A DNA stretch of 64,000 nucleotides, from assembly GCA_051453625.1 (NCBI GenBank), contig JBOZIK010000001.1, positions 213,553,013-213,617,012 on the forward strand. The letters run 5' to 3'. Each line of letters begins with the position of its first letter. Position 1 is the first letter of the stretch. Positions 13,430-25,460 of the stretch are shown in pieces. The position numbers were made by a program, and so were the translations under genes. Origin of the DNA: Welwitschia mirabilis. Its lineage: Eukaryota > Gnetophyta > Gnetopsida > Welwitschiales. The notes under the pieces were generated by a model. The model was not told where the DNA came from, ran no database searches, and worked only from the letters and a program-made list of their open reading frames with translations.

Positions 13430-14900
13430 GAGAAGTAGGGAAAAAAATCAACAAAGACATAAAAGAGAAACAACTCCAAGAAGAAGTACAACAAGATGAA
13501 CCTAAGAATAAGGAAGAGACAAGGAAGAAACATGAAGATGAACTTTTTCCAACTTATAAATAAGCCCTATCCTTTTTGAAATAACTTAAAAACATTACTT
13601 AGATAAAAAATAATAATTAGAACTAGAAATATTTAAGGAATTAAAGATCAATATCCCTCTTTTAAAAGTTATTAAATAAGTTCCTTCCTATGCTAACTTT
13701 TTAAAAAATCTATGTACTATTAAAAGAAGTATAAATGTTTAAAGTAAAGTCTTCCTTGCTTAACAAACTAGTAGTATTATTTAAAAACAAATTTTCATAA
13801 CAAACAAATGTTTAGAGTTCCCTACCATAGCCATTTCCATTAAGAACATAAACGTTTAACAAGGCTTATTAGATGCTGAGGTTACTGTTAATCTTTTACC
13901 TTATAATATATACAAGGAACTTAATATAAATGATCTAAAAAATATCAAACTTTAGTTAAAATTAGTAAATAATTATTAAAATAATCTTTGGATATAGTAT
14001 AAAATGTGATTGTTCAAGTAGAAAATTGTTACTTTCTTGTGGAATCTATAGTTTTGAAGATGAAAAATACTAGAAGTCATATCATTCCTATTATCTTAGG
14101 AAGAACTATTTTTGCTACTTTTAATGCTCTTTTTAATTGTAAAAATGGTATTATTAATATTTCCTTTGATGACATGACTATTGAATTTAATATATTTAAT
14201 CCTATTAAAAAAGCCTAATGATTTGGAAGGAGAGGAGTTTGTTAAAAGTCTTGATAATCTTGATCTTTCTTCCTAGAAGAAAAACGTGTTCCATCTTTTG
14301 CTATCTTCTTTGGATTATGATTCATATGTTAATCTTAAAAATGATGGTTTTTTTGATATGGACTTACCTCTTGAATATTTAAAATATATCTTTGATGATA
14401 ACCCTTTTCATTCATTGATTTCCAATTTATCTATGTCCTCATCAAAGAAAAATGTTTTACAAGAATTATTGATTAATCAAGAGAAAATAATAAGATGGTT
14501 CTCTCATGATTTAAAATGTTTAAAAGTCAATGAGTATTCTCCTCATACCCTTCTTGAGTTTTTCAATTCATGTATGGAATTTTATCATAAAAATATTTTA
14601 AGCCTAATTTATCACTTCATTGAACATCTTATCCTTTTGCTTGTGAAAACTATGATCATTTAAATTTTTTGTCGCCATCCATGAGTTGATACCAATCTTG
14701 TGAGTCTAACATAATTTTTTCAAATAAGATTAAATTAGATTTATCTACTTTAATATTGAGATGCTTGAATCAAACTATAGAAAGCCCTCATGTGTTTAAA
14801 TATGCTCTTTTTTAAGAAAACCTTAATCATTTACATTCACCTCATTCATACTTCATCCACTTTCACTCATTTGAATCATCTACATATAACCCTTTATCAC
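13430..14900 (+). pseudogene. Athila-like gag end and protease relic (element G)
   Basis: This matches the segment running from the end of gag through the aspartic protease to the RT linker of an Athila-like element. About 13430-13560 encodes a Lys/Glu-rich piece. About 13600-13720 reads like the conserved pre-protease block (IPLLKVIK then VPSYANFLKNLCTIKRS). About 13860-13910 gives LLDAEVTVNLLPYNIYKEL. In the usual LLDLGASVNLLPYSVYKQL the catalytic Asp is followed by L-G; here Asp is kept but L-G is lost. 14070-14215 gives IIPIILGRTIFATFNALFNC and then FNIFNPIKKA, the protease C-terminus. Around 14790 is FKYAL, a linker motif before RT. RT itself is absent: the sequence meets a minus-strand element beyond a gap. 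The protease would cut the Gag-Pol polyprotein; this copy is dead. Confidence 0.75.
14286..14663 (+). pseudogene. Open frame in the protease-RT linker of element G
   Basis: A 125-codon frame opens shortly after the protease relic. It is rich in Leu, Ser, Asn and Phe, with no signal peptide, clear membrane segment or catalytic motif. Its place corresponds to the poorly conserved linker between protease and RT in Athila-like elements, so it is more likely a surviving part of that polyprotein than a separate gene. The ATG is probably internal. Confidence 0.35.
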
Positions 14901-15040
14901 CTAAATTTTATCCACTTCTTCTATCATATTATGAGTTCATAAGACTCATTAATCTTAGTTAATAATCATTTCTTTAATCCATGAATAAAGACATCCATTT
15001 TTTCTAGTTGCTAATTATCTTAGTTAAATTAGCTTGCAAT

Positions 15041-15140
15041 NNNNNNNNNNNNNNNNNNNNNNNNNNNNNNNNNNNNNNNNNNNNNNNNNNNNNNNNNNNN
15101 NNNNNNNNNNNNNNNNNNNNNNNNNNNNNNNNNNNNNNNN
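15041..15140. other. Assembly gap (100 N)
   Basis: A gap of exactly 100 N separates the plus-strand element G from the minus-strand RT of element B. Unlike most other 100-N gaps here, its flanks show no obvious duplication. The junction between the two opposed elements is therefore hidden. Confidence 0.95.
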
Positions 15141-16085
15141 GGCAAGTTGACAATATTTAACCCATTTAAATTTTACTTCATTTTTTAGCAAAGAGTGTAG
15201 GAGTTTATATATTTTAACATAATCGTATATGAAAAGAGAGTAAAAACCATGTTCAAGAACAGATTGAATTTCCTTAACATTGATTAGAGGAGTTAAGTTT
15301 TTAATGATGCTTACTTTATCAGGTTCCATCTTAATTTATCTTTTAAAAATGTGATGACCTAGAACTATTTCATTATCAACTAAAAATAAGCTCTTTTTCT
15401 AACTTAAATGTAGGTCATACTCTATGCATCTATCAAGGACTTCTTTTAATCTTTCTAAGATTTGATCAAAGGTTTTTTCAAAGATTAAAATGTCATCCAT
15501 AAATATTTCTATTGAATCCTCTAATATGTTTGAAAAATACCCATCATAGCAAGTTGAAAAATTTTAAGAGCATTACATAATTTTAATGGCATTATTCTAA
15601 AAGTAAACATCCCTAAAGGCAAAGTAAAATTTGTTTTAGTCTAGTCTTCACTAGCTATGTAAACTTAATTATAACCATTATATCTATCTAAAAAGCAATA
15701 AAAATGTATATCCATTAATTCTATCAAGTATCTAATCAATAAATAGTGAGGAAAAATGATTCTTTTTTGTGACTTTATTTAGTTTTTAAAATCTATACAT
15801 ACTCTTTGTTTCCTGTCCTTCTTTAGTACTACAGTTAAGGGACTAATATATTCACTATCTAATATAGGAAAAATGATTCTAGCATCCATTAATTTAACAA
15901 TTTCATCCTTAACTACTTGTTTAAGTGTTAGATTTAATCTTTTTGATGGTTTTCTAATAGGTTTTGAGTTTTCCTCAAGATATATTTTACGTTAAATAAT
16001 AGAAGAAGGAATGAAAAATAAATCTTTATGAGATCAAAACAATGCATTAATTTTAGAAGTTAAAAGGGATATTAAGGTTTATTCT
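15141..16085 (-). pseudogene. Reverse transcriptase, element B (3' end lost)
   Basis: This is the RT domain of a Ty3/gypsy, Athila-like element read on the minus strand. From high to low coordinate: KIYLEENSKPIRKP (about 15965), LKQVVKDEIVKLMDARIIFP and then ISPLTVV (about 15850-15920), VCIDF (about 15800), FLDRYNGYN (about 15690), FTLPLGMFTF (about 15620), the catalytic EIFMDDILIF with the FMDD acidic pair intact (15492-15503), and the thumb region with VKEIQSVLEHGFYSLF (about 15230-15275). The N-terminal part is free of stops for about 70 codons, better than most relics here. Several stops and at least two frame changes follow. RNase H and integrase would lie below 15140 but are missing. 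RT copies element RNA into DNA. Family membership is by motif order. Confidence 0.85.
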
Positions 16086-16559
16086 TATTTAAAGAAGATG
16101 TTTTAATTAATTATTAGAGGTTTATTTCAATCATTATAGAGAAAAATATACTTTATTCCACTAGAAAGATTTCTCAGAGTCAAATTTGAATTATGATTTT
16201 TAGTTTTTATGATAGATTCATGTAGTGGATGACTTCCCTCAAAGTGTGAGTTTCCATTTGTTATTAATAGTTAGAATTCCTTGTAGACTAAGGGTTTTGT
16301 TTCTTCTTCATTCTTATCTAAAAGGTTATTTTTTAAATTCTCAAAGTTGAATATATTAAAATCTTTTAATTTTTTAATTTTAAGTGGATTATCATAAAGT
16401 ATAAGCTCGTGTGAAATTAGCCATCTTTCTTTAAGTGAATGATGTTGTAAGAATAAGGTTGGTTTAATTTTATTTTATACATTCCATTCATCACCTAGGT
16501 ATTTTTCAAGTATATTTAAAACTCTAGTTGAAAACTTTTTATTTCTTAAGTGATACTCT

Positions 16560-16940
16560 AAGCATCCTAGTTCTTGCATTGATAATCTAAAGGGCTATTG
16601 CACAGAAGGCTCTTCATAGAAGTAATGGATAATCTTCATTATGTTTAACCTTTATAATAACTACATCTATTGAGTAGAATTCCTTTTTAATTTGAATCAC
16701 TAGATCTTTTATGACTCATAAGGATATTTTAACTCATGTATCTATTAATTATAAGATAATCTGAGTAGGCTTTATTATACCTTCTAAACCGAGTCTCTTA
16801 TAAATGTGTAATGGCATGATGTTGACACTTGTTCCAATGTTGAATTAAGGCCTTTATATTATTTTATTTCTATCTAATGTAATACCAACTATTACTACTC
16901 TTGAATCCTTAAATTTTAAAGAGTTTTGTAACATTAAGTT
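16560..16940 (-). pseudogene. Aspartic protease, element B
   Basis: On the minus strand, after a block resembling KFKDPG, the sequence reads FNIGTSVNIMPLHIYKRLGL. The family has D-[LI]-G-x-S-V-N at this place, so the catalytic Asp has become Asn (one G-to-A change) and a stop precedes it. Further on come VIKDLVIQIKKEFYSIDVVI and KHNEDYPLLL, the flap and C-terminal part. The same order is found in element C at 58466-58858 and element A at 23680-24120, which marks the three as one family. The protease once matured the Gag-Pol polyprotein. Confidence 0.8.
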
Positions 16941-17559
16941 TGTAAGGAATTAATTTAAAAAGACTTTTCTAGGAATTCATTTTTATTTAGTCTTTTTATA
17001 ACTTAGAGCACTTTCGGTTTTCTTATAAAATTTTCAAAAATGGTAAGTTTATACTCATATTTTATACTAAGAATTAATATGTTCATTAAAAGTTGAATTA
17101 CTATTAAGCCTATCAAGCCAAGGGATAGTTGGTTTCTTATTTTTTTCTTGAGAAGAGTTTTTTTTTTTACTTTCATCATGAGAAGAAAAGTTATGATTTT
17201 CTAGTGTCTTGATGTCCTCTTCTTTTTCATCCTCTCTAGAGTTATTATAGGAGGTTTATGCTTCATAAGAAGGAGGGTTTGCTTCATTTTTACTTTGTTT
17301 TACTAACTTATAATCTTTTCTTACTTCATTAGGATTCGGTAAAGGTTGTATTACTAATGATCCTTGCGGTCTTTAGTTTGTTAACATGGTTTATTAAAGG
17401 ACATTTACTAAGTTTTCAATATTGAAATTGGTCTTTTCTTATGATTTTTTAATTTCATCTATACAATTTTTAAGTGAATTATTTTGATGTTGAAAGTTTG
17501 ATAAACTTAATTAAAAGCTTAAATTTTTAACTCAACTTCCAGAAGGTTGAAGATTGTTT

Positions 17560-18850
17560 TAAAAATTTTTCAATTTGTTATTAAAGTTTTGAAAATTACA
17601 TTGTATATGAATCCTAGTTTGTGACTAGTTTTGTTTTTTATTTTGATTTTTAAAATTTGAAAATTTTTAATGAAAGCACAAGCTTATTCATGTATTATTT
17701 TCTTATAGGTTGATAGTACTAAAAAATCCTTATTTATGTGATAGTTATCTTCACATAAGTCACATCTTAGCAAAACAATCTTTTTAGTTGGTGATTTTAC
17801 ATCTAGAATTATCTCAGTATATTTCTCTAAAGCTATTGTGAAGTATTTAATTAAATTTATATGTTTGGTTTCTATTTTATCTACCTTCTTTCCTTTTTTT
17901 CTTCTTTTAAATCTTTAATGATTTATTCTATAGTATGGTTATCTCTCAATGTTGGTTTTAACCAAGTTTAGCTTACCTTAATAAGTTCTTCTAATATTTT
18001 CAAAGAATTTTTCATGTGAGGTTTATTAAATTTCCACCATAATAAAAATATACAAATTCTTTTGTTTGATTATTTAGTTTACTATAAAATTAATCTATTA
18101 CTTCTTCTCATGTGAAAGTATCTATTGGATTAGAATGGATTCAATAAAGAAATGTTCATATGTGGAAGCATAATCCTAATTTGGTTATTGTTGGAAATTA
18201 GTCACTTCTTTTTCCTTTTTTTAATAATTATTTCATTTATAGATCTCTTAATAAAAGCTTCCTAGACTTGATTCTAAGTTTTTATACCCTTGTGGCATAT
18301 AGTTTTTAACCAAAGTTTTACCTTTCCTTTCAATGTAATAGGAAAAATGATAATGTAGGTACAATTATTAATTCTTTTCTTCTTGTTTCTAGAGGTAAGA
18401 ATTAATTAGTCAATGTTTGTAATGTGTTGGAGGGGATCCTTATTATTTTCACCTCTAAAGATAAGATAAGCATTTAAATTTTTCAATTCAACATCATCTT
18501 ATAGGATAAATTAAAAGGAGTTTGTATTTCATGCTTTTTATTAGCTATGAGTTCCTTAAAAATAATATTTGCATTAGAAAAAGGAGTTAAAGACCCTATG
18601 ACTTATTGTTATTTTTACATAGCATTTAACATTTTAAAACTATATTCTTTTAAATTATATTCTAACAAATTTTCTTTCTATAATATTCCTTCTTAGTTTC
18701 TCTTTTTAGAATCTTGTTCTGTACCTGATTCCAATTCTGAAAAGATGAACTTAGAAGGAATATTATACACACCTAGGAATTGTGTACTTGATTTTAATTC
18801 AAAGTCAACTAATCCTTTTCTAATATTTTCTTTCATTAATAGCCTTTTTC
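17560..18850 (-). pseudogene. Gag, element B
   Basis: On the minus strand there is ELIANKKHEIQTPFNL (about 18530-18560), DPLQHITNID (about 18435), then a degenerate core with LKGKVKLWL-like codons (about 18330), and near the end CDLCEDNYHINKDFLVL (about 17710-17765), a relic of the CX2C knuckle region. The same blocks occur in order in elements A and C. Gag forms the particle in which reverse transcription takes place. Stops occur every 20-30 codons. The protein start is not definable. Confidence 0.7.
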
Positions 18851-19357
18851 TTAGATATTTCATTTACAAATTAACCATATCATAGCATACTTTAAATAGA
18901 AAATAACAAAAATAAAATAAAAAAATAGATAAGCATCCATCTAGTGGTTGAAATGAAACAAGGAATGGCGATACAAAAAAGAATAAAGCATTACTAAACT
19001 TTAAAAAAATTACTATATGGGGGAAAAAATTAGACTGTTATCTGCCTTGTAATTGGAATGATAGTGAAGACAATGGTTATTTTACTATTGCTATAGATAT
19101 AAAAAGAAAAATTTATGGACAATAAATAGACTAAAAAATTTATGTTGTTCTAAAAAATTTATGTTGTCATTCTTAATGTTGTGGGGATGATAAAAGTGAT
19201 AACAGAATATTATTATAGTATTGGAAAAACTAAAAAATATGAATAGAAAACTTATAATTCTTAAATAGAAAAATAATGTTTCTACAAATAAATATTCAAA
19301 TTAAACTCTAATTTACTCACCTAAGTGATGATAATCCTTGTGGTTTTAAATACTCTT

Positions 19358-19375
19358 TCTTGGAAATGATGCTAA
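19358..19375 (-). other. Primer-binding site, element B
   Basis: On the minus strand TTAGCATCATTTCCAAGA begins three bases after the LTR end. It is a decayed form of the plant gypsy site TTGGCGCCATCACCGGGGA (the family's usual primer is a tRNA; Asp is reported for similar sites). Elements A and D have the same site at the same spacing. Confidence 0.7.
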
Positions 19376-19554
19376 GATGTTATGGTGCATATATTTACAA
19401 CTTTCTATCCTTTATCAAATCTTGCTAGTCATAAATATATATACATATGTTGCAAATATTGTACACTAGTATAGATGGAAGTGTATGTGAGAGAAGAAGG
19501 AGAATTAATTTTTAAAGAAAATATTGTATCTTAAATTTAAGAACAATGAAAGAG

Positions 19555-19762
19555 AATAAAGATGCAATACAATGGAAATGCAACCTAATCTAGATGAATA
19601 CTTGTCTANNNNNNNNNNNNNNNNNNNNNNNNNNNNNNNNNNNNNNNNNNNNNNNNNNNNNNNNNNNNNNNNNNNNNNNNNNNNNNNNNNNNNNNNNNNN
19701 NNNNNNNNGAATAAAGATGCAATACAATGGAAATGCAACCTAATCTAGATGAATACTTGTCT
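19555..19762. repeat. Gap-flanking duplication (54 bp)
   Basis: Bases 19555-19608 recur almost identically at 19709-19762 on the two sides of a 100-N gap. This is most simply a contig-end overlap left in the assembly, not a biological repeat. Confidence 0.85.
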
Positions 19763-20200
19763 GATTATTAAATTGACTTATTAGGAAGATTAACCTTGTA
19801 TAACCTAAATCAGCCAAGGGAACTATTACTAACTAAAACTAATTTAAGCTAACAAGTGAGTTGAATAGAATGTAATATAAATTGCTTCTAAACTAATATA
19901 ATCAATCTTAATAAAGGTTTCCTTAAGATCTATATCATTAATGAGATTGTCACTAAACCATGAATAACATAAACTAGAAGGGATATTAAAAAGTATTAAT
20001 GAATAAAAGAAATAGAGTTTTTATTATGAATCAAACCAGCATTCAGGTTACAAAATAACCCCACCTCAATGAAGCATGCATAGCCTAACACCAAGCAAAT
20101 GTCTTTTTGTAACTACTTAAGATTGATCTCCACCCTTCGATCTCTTGTCAGGAGAATTTCTAGTGAATTGAAAATGATAGAAGGATTAAAGGGGGTTATT

Positions 20201-20218
20201 TATATAGCAAAAAAATAA
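20201..20218 (-). promoter_or_regulatory. LTR TATA box, element B
   Basis: GCTATATAAATAACCCCC, read on the minus strand, is a strong TATA match about 0.83 kb from the LTR end. The pyrimidine-rich leader ...CTTTAATCCTTC follows it. It would have driven transcription toward B's gag. Confidence 0.55.
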
Positions 20219-20644
20219 TAACTATCACTAAAAATGCACTAAAAAAACACACTCAATTCAAAGAAAGAAATAAATGAAATAGATGAAAATAGGCTAGTAT
20301 TTTTAATGTCATCTTGATTATCATGGGAATGACACAGGGAATAATGATATATGAATCATTAGTTATTGTCTTGCATGTCATGGAGACAACATTGGGAATA
20401 ATACCTATTTAGAAAAGAGGACTCATTAGCTCTAGCTCCTATCCATGTTAGCATCCCAAAATAGCAGTTAAAGTGTTGTCATCCTATCTTTTATGGGGAT
20501 AGCATTGGGAATGATAGTCCTTATTATCTTTTTAGCTCAAGATATGTTAGCTTTAGCATTATTAATATTTCTCTAAAGAACTAAGAATTAGAATATATCC
20601 AAAAGTACCTCTAAATATGTTAAGAATTACATGTTTCCAAGGTC

Positions 20645-21138
20645 ATCCAATTGAATCTTAATAATCATGAGGGTAATTTTTATTAGGATTAACATTATTA
20701 TTTTAGATCCATTGTATTTCATTTTCTAGATTAACTTTACATTATTTTCATATTATATTCGATGTATTTAAGAGCTTATGTTGGTCTTGATTTGGTAACA
20801 ACTTTTCTTGATTAATTTAAATTATACAGGATCGATCTCTATGATAGGTTAATTTTACAATCAATCATAAATTTCATTTAATTTAGACTTTCAGCAAATT
20901 TGCATAGTGTATTTTTATTATTACTTCTGCATTGTTATTTCATTTTACTTTAAGGATACATAATGCTTTATTTTTAAAATTAATTCTCTTTCTTCTTGTT
21001 TATGCCTTCAATAAGAATATGAAATTTAAGTCACTCATATCTATATTAGTGTACTTTATTATGTAAAATCTATATTTATTTATAAATAATAAGATTTGTT
21101 TGAGAATGTAACATCTGCATAAATACACACCACAACAT
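20645..21138 (+). mobile_element. 5' LTR remnant of element A
   Basis: This aligns with the 3' LTR of A from about 33925 to 34394 (CATGAGGG then TTTATTA.GATT.ACATTATTA, CTGCATTGTTATTTCATT, ACTTTAAGGATACATA, ATCTATATTAGTGT). It ends in ...CACCACAACA at 21138, three bases before the primer-binding site. Only about 490 of the roughly 1340 bp present in the 3' LTR can be recognised. The U3 part is missing or replaced by the LTR of element B, with which it lies head to head. Confidence 0.75.
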
Positions 21139-21140
21139 CT

Positions 21141-21158
21141 TGGAGCTATCACTAGGAA
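21141..21158 (+). other. Primer-binding site, element A
   Basis: TGGAGCTATCACTAGGAA, a decayed TGGCGCCATCACCGGGGA, follows the 5' LTR end. Three of the changes are C-to-T or G-to-A. It defines the start of the internal region of element A. Confidence 0.75.
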
Positions 21159-21599
21159 AGGATACTTAGAGTTTGAGGATTATTTTACTCAGGTGAATGA
21201 TTTGGATTTTAGTTTAGGTATTTATCTATAGTGGCACTATATTTTTATAGTGGAAACATAGGTTTTTCTTTCTATAGTTTTGATTTTGCACTCCAAAATA
21301 AATGCCCTGTTGTTTGCCTCATTGTTCAAATGATGTGTTCCAACAATGGTGTATGTGCCTTAGGTTTTTTACTTTTTATTAAGGATTAGGATTTTTTTAT
21401 TATCACCTTTATTTAGAAGACTAGATGGATGACTGTCTATTTTAGTCTATGTTATTTCATGATTCTATTTTTCTATGTTTTTTATTTTTAGGTTTTCTTA
21501 TATGTGTTTTCATCAAGGATATTGGCTAGATGGCTATAGAGATGATATGTATTGAAATAAAGAACTAAGCATGCTAGGACATGGTAAACTCTAGTAAAA

Positions 21600-22950
21600 A
21601 TATGAAATATAAGAGAGAGTAGTTGTTCATTAAAGAAAACATTAGAGAATATTTTATTGACTATAAACTTAACCTAGGTATGCATACCTTAGGTGTACAA
21701 AATACTTCAAAATTTAACAAGAATATACTCCTACGTTTATTATTTCAGAGTCTGATTTTTTAACAGAAAATTTTTCAAAAGATATTTTACAAGAAATTTT
21801 GAAAGAAAATAGTTTTATATAATATCAAATTCATCACAAAAATAAAAATAATTTTCTTCATCTAATACCCCTATTGTTATGGAAACCATTACTACTACTC
21901 CCATAAATCCTAATGCTAATGTCACCCTTATAGAACTTATAGCAAATGAGAAACATGAAATTCAAACCCCTTATCTTTTAGTTATGATATCAAGTAAATA
22001 AATTTAAATTATTATTCTATTTTTAACAAATAAAACAATGAATATCCCTTACAATGTATAGCCAACATCGAACAATTAGTGCTTACTTATGGAAATGGTA
22101 AAAAGTAAATTAGTGATCATAATTATATGATTATTTTTCTCATCACTTTAAACGAAAAAGATAAACTATGATTAAGAAATGTTCCATATAAAATTTTAAA
22201 AACATGAAATCAAGTTCAAGAAGAGTTTATAAAGATATTTCTAAGTGAAACGATCATAAGAAATAGAAATAAAAAAGTAATGAATTTTTAGCAACAACCT
22301 AACAAAGATAATGCCTTGACCTATGTTGCCTTACATTCTAACTCTATAGACACTTTTTCTTAAGAAGAATTAGTAGACTATTTCTATAGTAAACTTAATA
22401 GTCAAATAAAAGAAATTATAGATTTTTCATATGAAGGAAATTTGATGAATCTTACTTTAGAAAATGCAAGAAAAGTATTAGAAGTACTAATATAAGTAAG
22501 TCAGATATAGCCTAAACCCTCACTTAAAGAAAACCATATGGTAGTTCAAATTATAAAAGATTTTAAAGAAGTTAAACAAGAAAAGGAGGAAGTAAAAATG
22601 AAGAAAGAACCAACAAATGTTATTAAGGATTTCACTACAAAATTATAAAAATACAATAAAATGATCTTAAATGCTAAGGTGGTAATTTAAAAGAGTGTGG
22701 TTGTGGTTTTAACTTATGATTTATGTGAAGATAATTATCATATAATAAAACATTATCTTTTACTACCAACCTATAAAAAATATTTATAAAGAGATGTGTG
22801 CATTTAATAAAAGGTTTTCAAACTTTAGAAACCAAAATCAAAGCCAAAAATCAAAATTAAAACTAAAATCTAAACTAATTTCAACCCAAGATTAATGAAT
22901 AACCAAACTTTCAATATTTTGAGAATACATTTAAAACTTTTCAATCAAAT
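21600..22950 (+). pseudogene. Gag, element A
   Basis: Recognisable blocks in order are ELIANEKHEIQTP-like codons (about 21940), CIANIEQLVLTYGNGKK (about 22050-22100), LRNVPYKILKT and then QVQEEFIKIFLSETIIRNRN (about 22165-22265), HSNSIDTFS followed by EELVDYFYSKLNSQIKEII (about 22335-22420), LENARKVLEVL (about 22455), a Lys/Glu-rich linker (22550-22620), and YDLCEDNYHIIKHYLLLP (about 22705-22760), where the knuckle is YX2C. These match element B block for block. From 22130 to 22500 the frame is interrupted by only a few stops, all explained by Gln or Trp codon decay. Gag is the structural protein of the virus-like particle. Confidence 0.75.
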
Positions 22951-23679
22951 CATTATAATTTACAACCATTTAGAAATAGATTTAAGAATACAAGCATTTA
23001 GAAATAGATTTAAGCATGCTAACTTTTAAATGAATAACTTAAACTTCCAGTAAAGCAATTCTATTTGTTAAGATAGCATATTAAATTCATAAAACTAGAA
23101 TGATCCACCTAGAAATTTCATTCATGAATTAAGAAAATATTAAGAGAAAAAAATTCAAATATTTAAAACATTGTTAATGTTTTATAAAAAATTATGCTTT
23201 GTAATCAAAGACCACAAGGGTCACTTATAACACAACCTTTACCAAATCCTAATAAAGTTAAGAAAACTTGTAAGATTGTGATAAGAAGTGAAAATGATAC
23301 AACGCCTCTCATCCAAAGGCTTTTAGCGTCCCAAAATAATAAGAATGATAAATAATAAGAGAATATTAAGATTTACAAAAACATACTTTCCATTCTCCTT
23401 TAAAATATGATAAGAAAAATACTTCTCAATATAAACATAAGAAACATGCTATCCCTTGGCTTAATAGATTGAAAAATAACCCTACATTTTATGAATATAT
23501 TAAGGACTTAATACAAAATATGAGCATAATCTTACCATTTAAAATTTTTTCCAAGAGAATTAAAAATATTTTATGTTGTAGAAAGATCTAATTAAGAGAA
23601 AGTAAAAATGAGCTATTCTTAGTAAAATCTTCCTAGCCCAATCTATAACCAACTTAGTCCTATAAAAATGTCTAAAGTT

Positions 23680-24120
23680 TAAGGATCTAGAGGTTGTAAT
23701 AGTTAGTATTACTTTATATGGAACAAATGAATAAAGAAATCCTTAATTGATATAAGAGCAAGTGCTAACATTATGAAGAAGTAGGTGTTAATATTATGCT
23801 ATTGCATATTTGTCTATGACATGGTTTAGAAAGTAGAATTAAGCCTATAAGGATTATCTTGAAATTAGTAGATGCATCAATAAAGAAACCTTTAGAAGTA
23901 ATTAAAGACTTAGTGATCCAAATAGAAGAAGTATTCTGTCCTATAGATGTAGCTGTGATTAAAGTTGATCATACTAGAGGTTGTTTATTACTTTTAGGTA
24001 GAGTTTTCTATACAGTAATCCATTGTATTATTGATACTAGAAGTGGAATGATGGAATGTTACTTATGAAATAAGAAGTTTCACATAGAGTATTTGATACT
24101 GCTAAAAAGGAATTAGATAA
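23680..24120 (+). pseudogene. Aspartic protease, element A
   Basis: After a KFKDLE-like block (about 23680), the part around the catalytic Asp is damaged: a small duplication or insertion near 23765-23795 repeats GTGCTAACATTATG / GTGTTAATATTATG. Then follow VNIMLLHIC and GLESRIKPIRIILKLVDASI (about 23790-23880), VIKDLVIQIEEVFCPIDVAV and LLLLGRVFYTVIHCIIDTRS (to about 24045). The protease C-terminus is thus well preserved, with an open frame at 23859-24068, but the active site is lost. Confidence 0.8.
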
Positions 24121-24559
24121 TGAGTTAAATGTTAAAAAGAAATGAAACCTAATTTATTTTTACAACATCATCCACTTAAAGAAAGAAGGTTAATGCTTCA
24201 TGAGCTAATATTATCTAACAATTCAATTGAAGCACAAAACTTAAAAGCTTTCGATAATGATCAACTCAATTATGAGCATTTAAGAACTAACTATTTTGGT
24301 TGAGAGAGTAGAAAAACAGAAACTATAAACTATGTAGAAGTCTGAAATCTAAATAAAACTAATATTTCTTATTTTAAGGGAGGTCATCCACTACTATTGT
24401 CGGAATGAGAGTTTGAGATGATAGTAAATTTTAATAAAAATTCAATAGATAACAAAAATTTAAATTTAAATTTGAAACTTTTACCCAATGGACTGAATCA
24501 TATTTTCTTATGTAATGATCAAAATAAACCTTTAATAATAAATGAGAATCTTTTCCCTT

Positions 24560-25460
24560 AATAAAAAGTCAATTTTAATATCACTTTTAAAATCTAAGGT
24601 TAATGAATTTCTTGATTCCACAAAGATCTAATAATCATTTCTACCTCTATTGTTCAACATAAAATCTACCTTGAGGATAATGTAAAACTTATTAGGTAAC
24701 AATAATGTAGATTAAATCTAGCCCTTAAACAAGTCATAAAATATGAAATCATTAATTTCATGGATGTTGAAATCATTTATGCTATAGCTAATAGTGAGTG
24801 GAGTAGCCCTTTGATGATAGTACCTAAGAAAGATGGGTAGTGGATAATGTGTATTGATTTTAGAAAATAAATGAAGTAATAAAGAAAGACCATTATCCTT
24901 TATTTTTCCTTAATCAGATACCTAATATAATTTAAGGACATGATTTCTATTACTTTCTTAATGGGTATAATAGTTATAATCAAGTTTGTATTACTAGTAA
25001 GGATTAGGCTAAAACTTCTTTTACTTTACCTTTTGGAACTTTTACTTTTAGACACATGCCTTTGCACTTTTCAATGCTGTTCATACTTTTTAACATGTAA
25101 TAATGATTATTTTTTTTAATATGTTAGAGGATTTAATAGAAATGTTTAGAGATGACTTCTCAATCTATGGTGAAAAATTTGAATAAATCTTAGAAAGATT
25201 AGAGAACATATTTGATATATGCATTAATAATGGTCTAAATTTATGTTGGTAGAAAATTTTCTTTTTAGATGATAATCAAATTATATTAGATCACCACATT
25301 TCTAATAAAAATTTAGAATGAACCTTGAAAAAATTAGTATCATTAAAATCCTAACTTCTCTAACTAAAGTAAAATAAATTCGAACTTTTCTTGGTTGTTA
25401 TGATTTTTAAGATTACTTTCTTCAAGATTATGAAAAGGTTTGTAAACCTCTTCATTCATT
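24560..25460 (+). pseudogene. Reverse transcriptase, element A
   Basis: In order: HKIYLEDNVKLIR (about 24660), LALKQVIKYEIINFMDVEII (about 24720-24780), SPLMIVPKKDG (about 24805), CIDFRK (about 24850), KKDHYPL (about 24885), FLNGYNSYNQVCITSKD (about 24955-25005), FTLPFGTFTFRHMPL (about 25020-25065), EMFRDDFSIYG with the acidic pair intact but FRDD for YMDD (25139-25171), then IFDICINNGLNL (about 25210). The thumb is heavily damaged. The block order and the wording KKDHYPL and FLDGYSGYNQ are typical of Athila-like plant Ty3 elements. Several stops make it inactive. Confidence 0.85.

Larger units (their letters stand above)
19378..20550 (-). mobile_element. 5' LTR of element B
   Basis: Read on the minus strand, the LTR ends in ...ATGCACCATAACA at 19378, as in the LTRs of A and D. 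It shares internal blocks with them (GGAAACCTTTATTAAGATTGA near 19905-19925). A TATA box lies near 20210. The upstream part contains copies of a (C)ATGGGGATGACA/TGTCATCCCCATG-type motif, also seen in the LTR of element C at 54510-54765. The U3 edge toward 20550-20640 meets element A's LTR and is unclear. A 100-N gap with a 54 bp false duplication (19555-19608 and 19709-19762) lies inside it. Confidence 0.7.
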
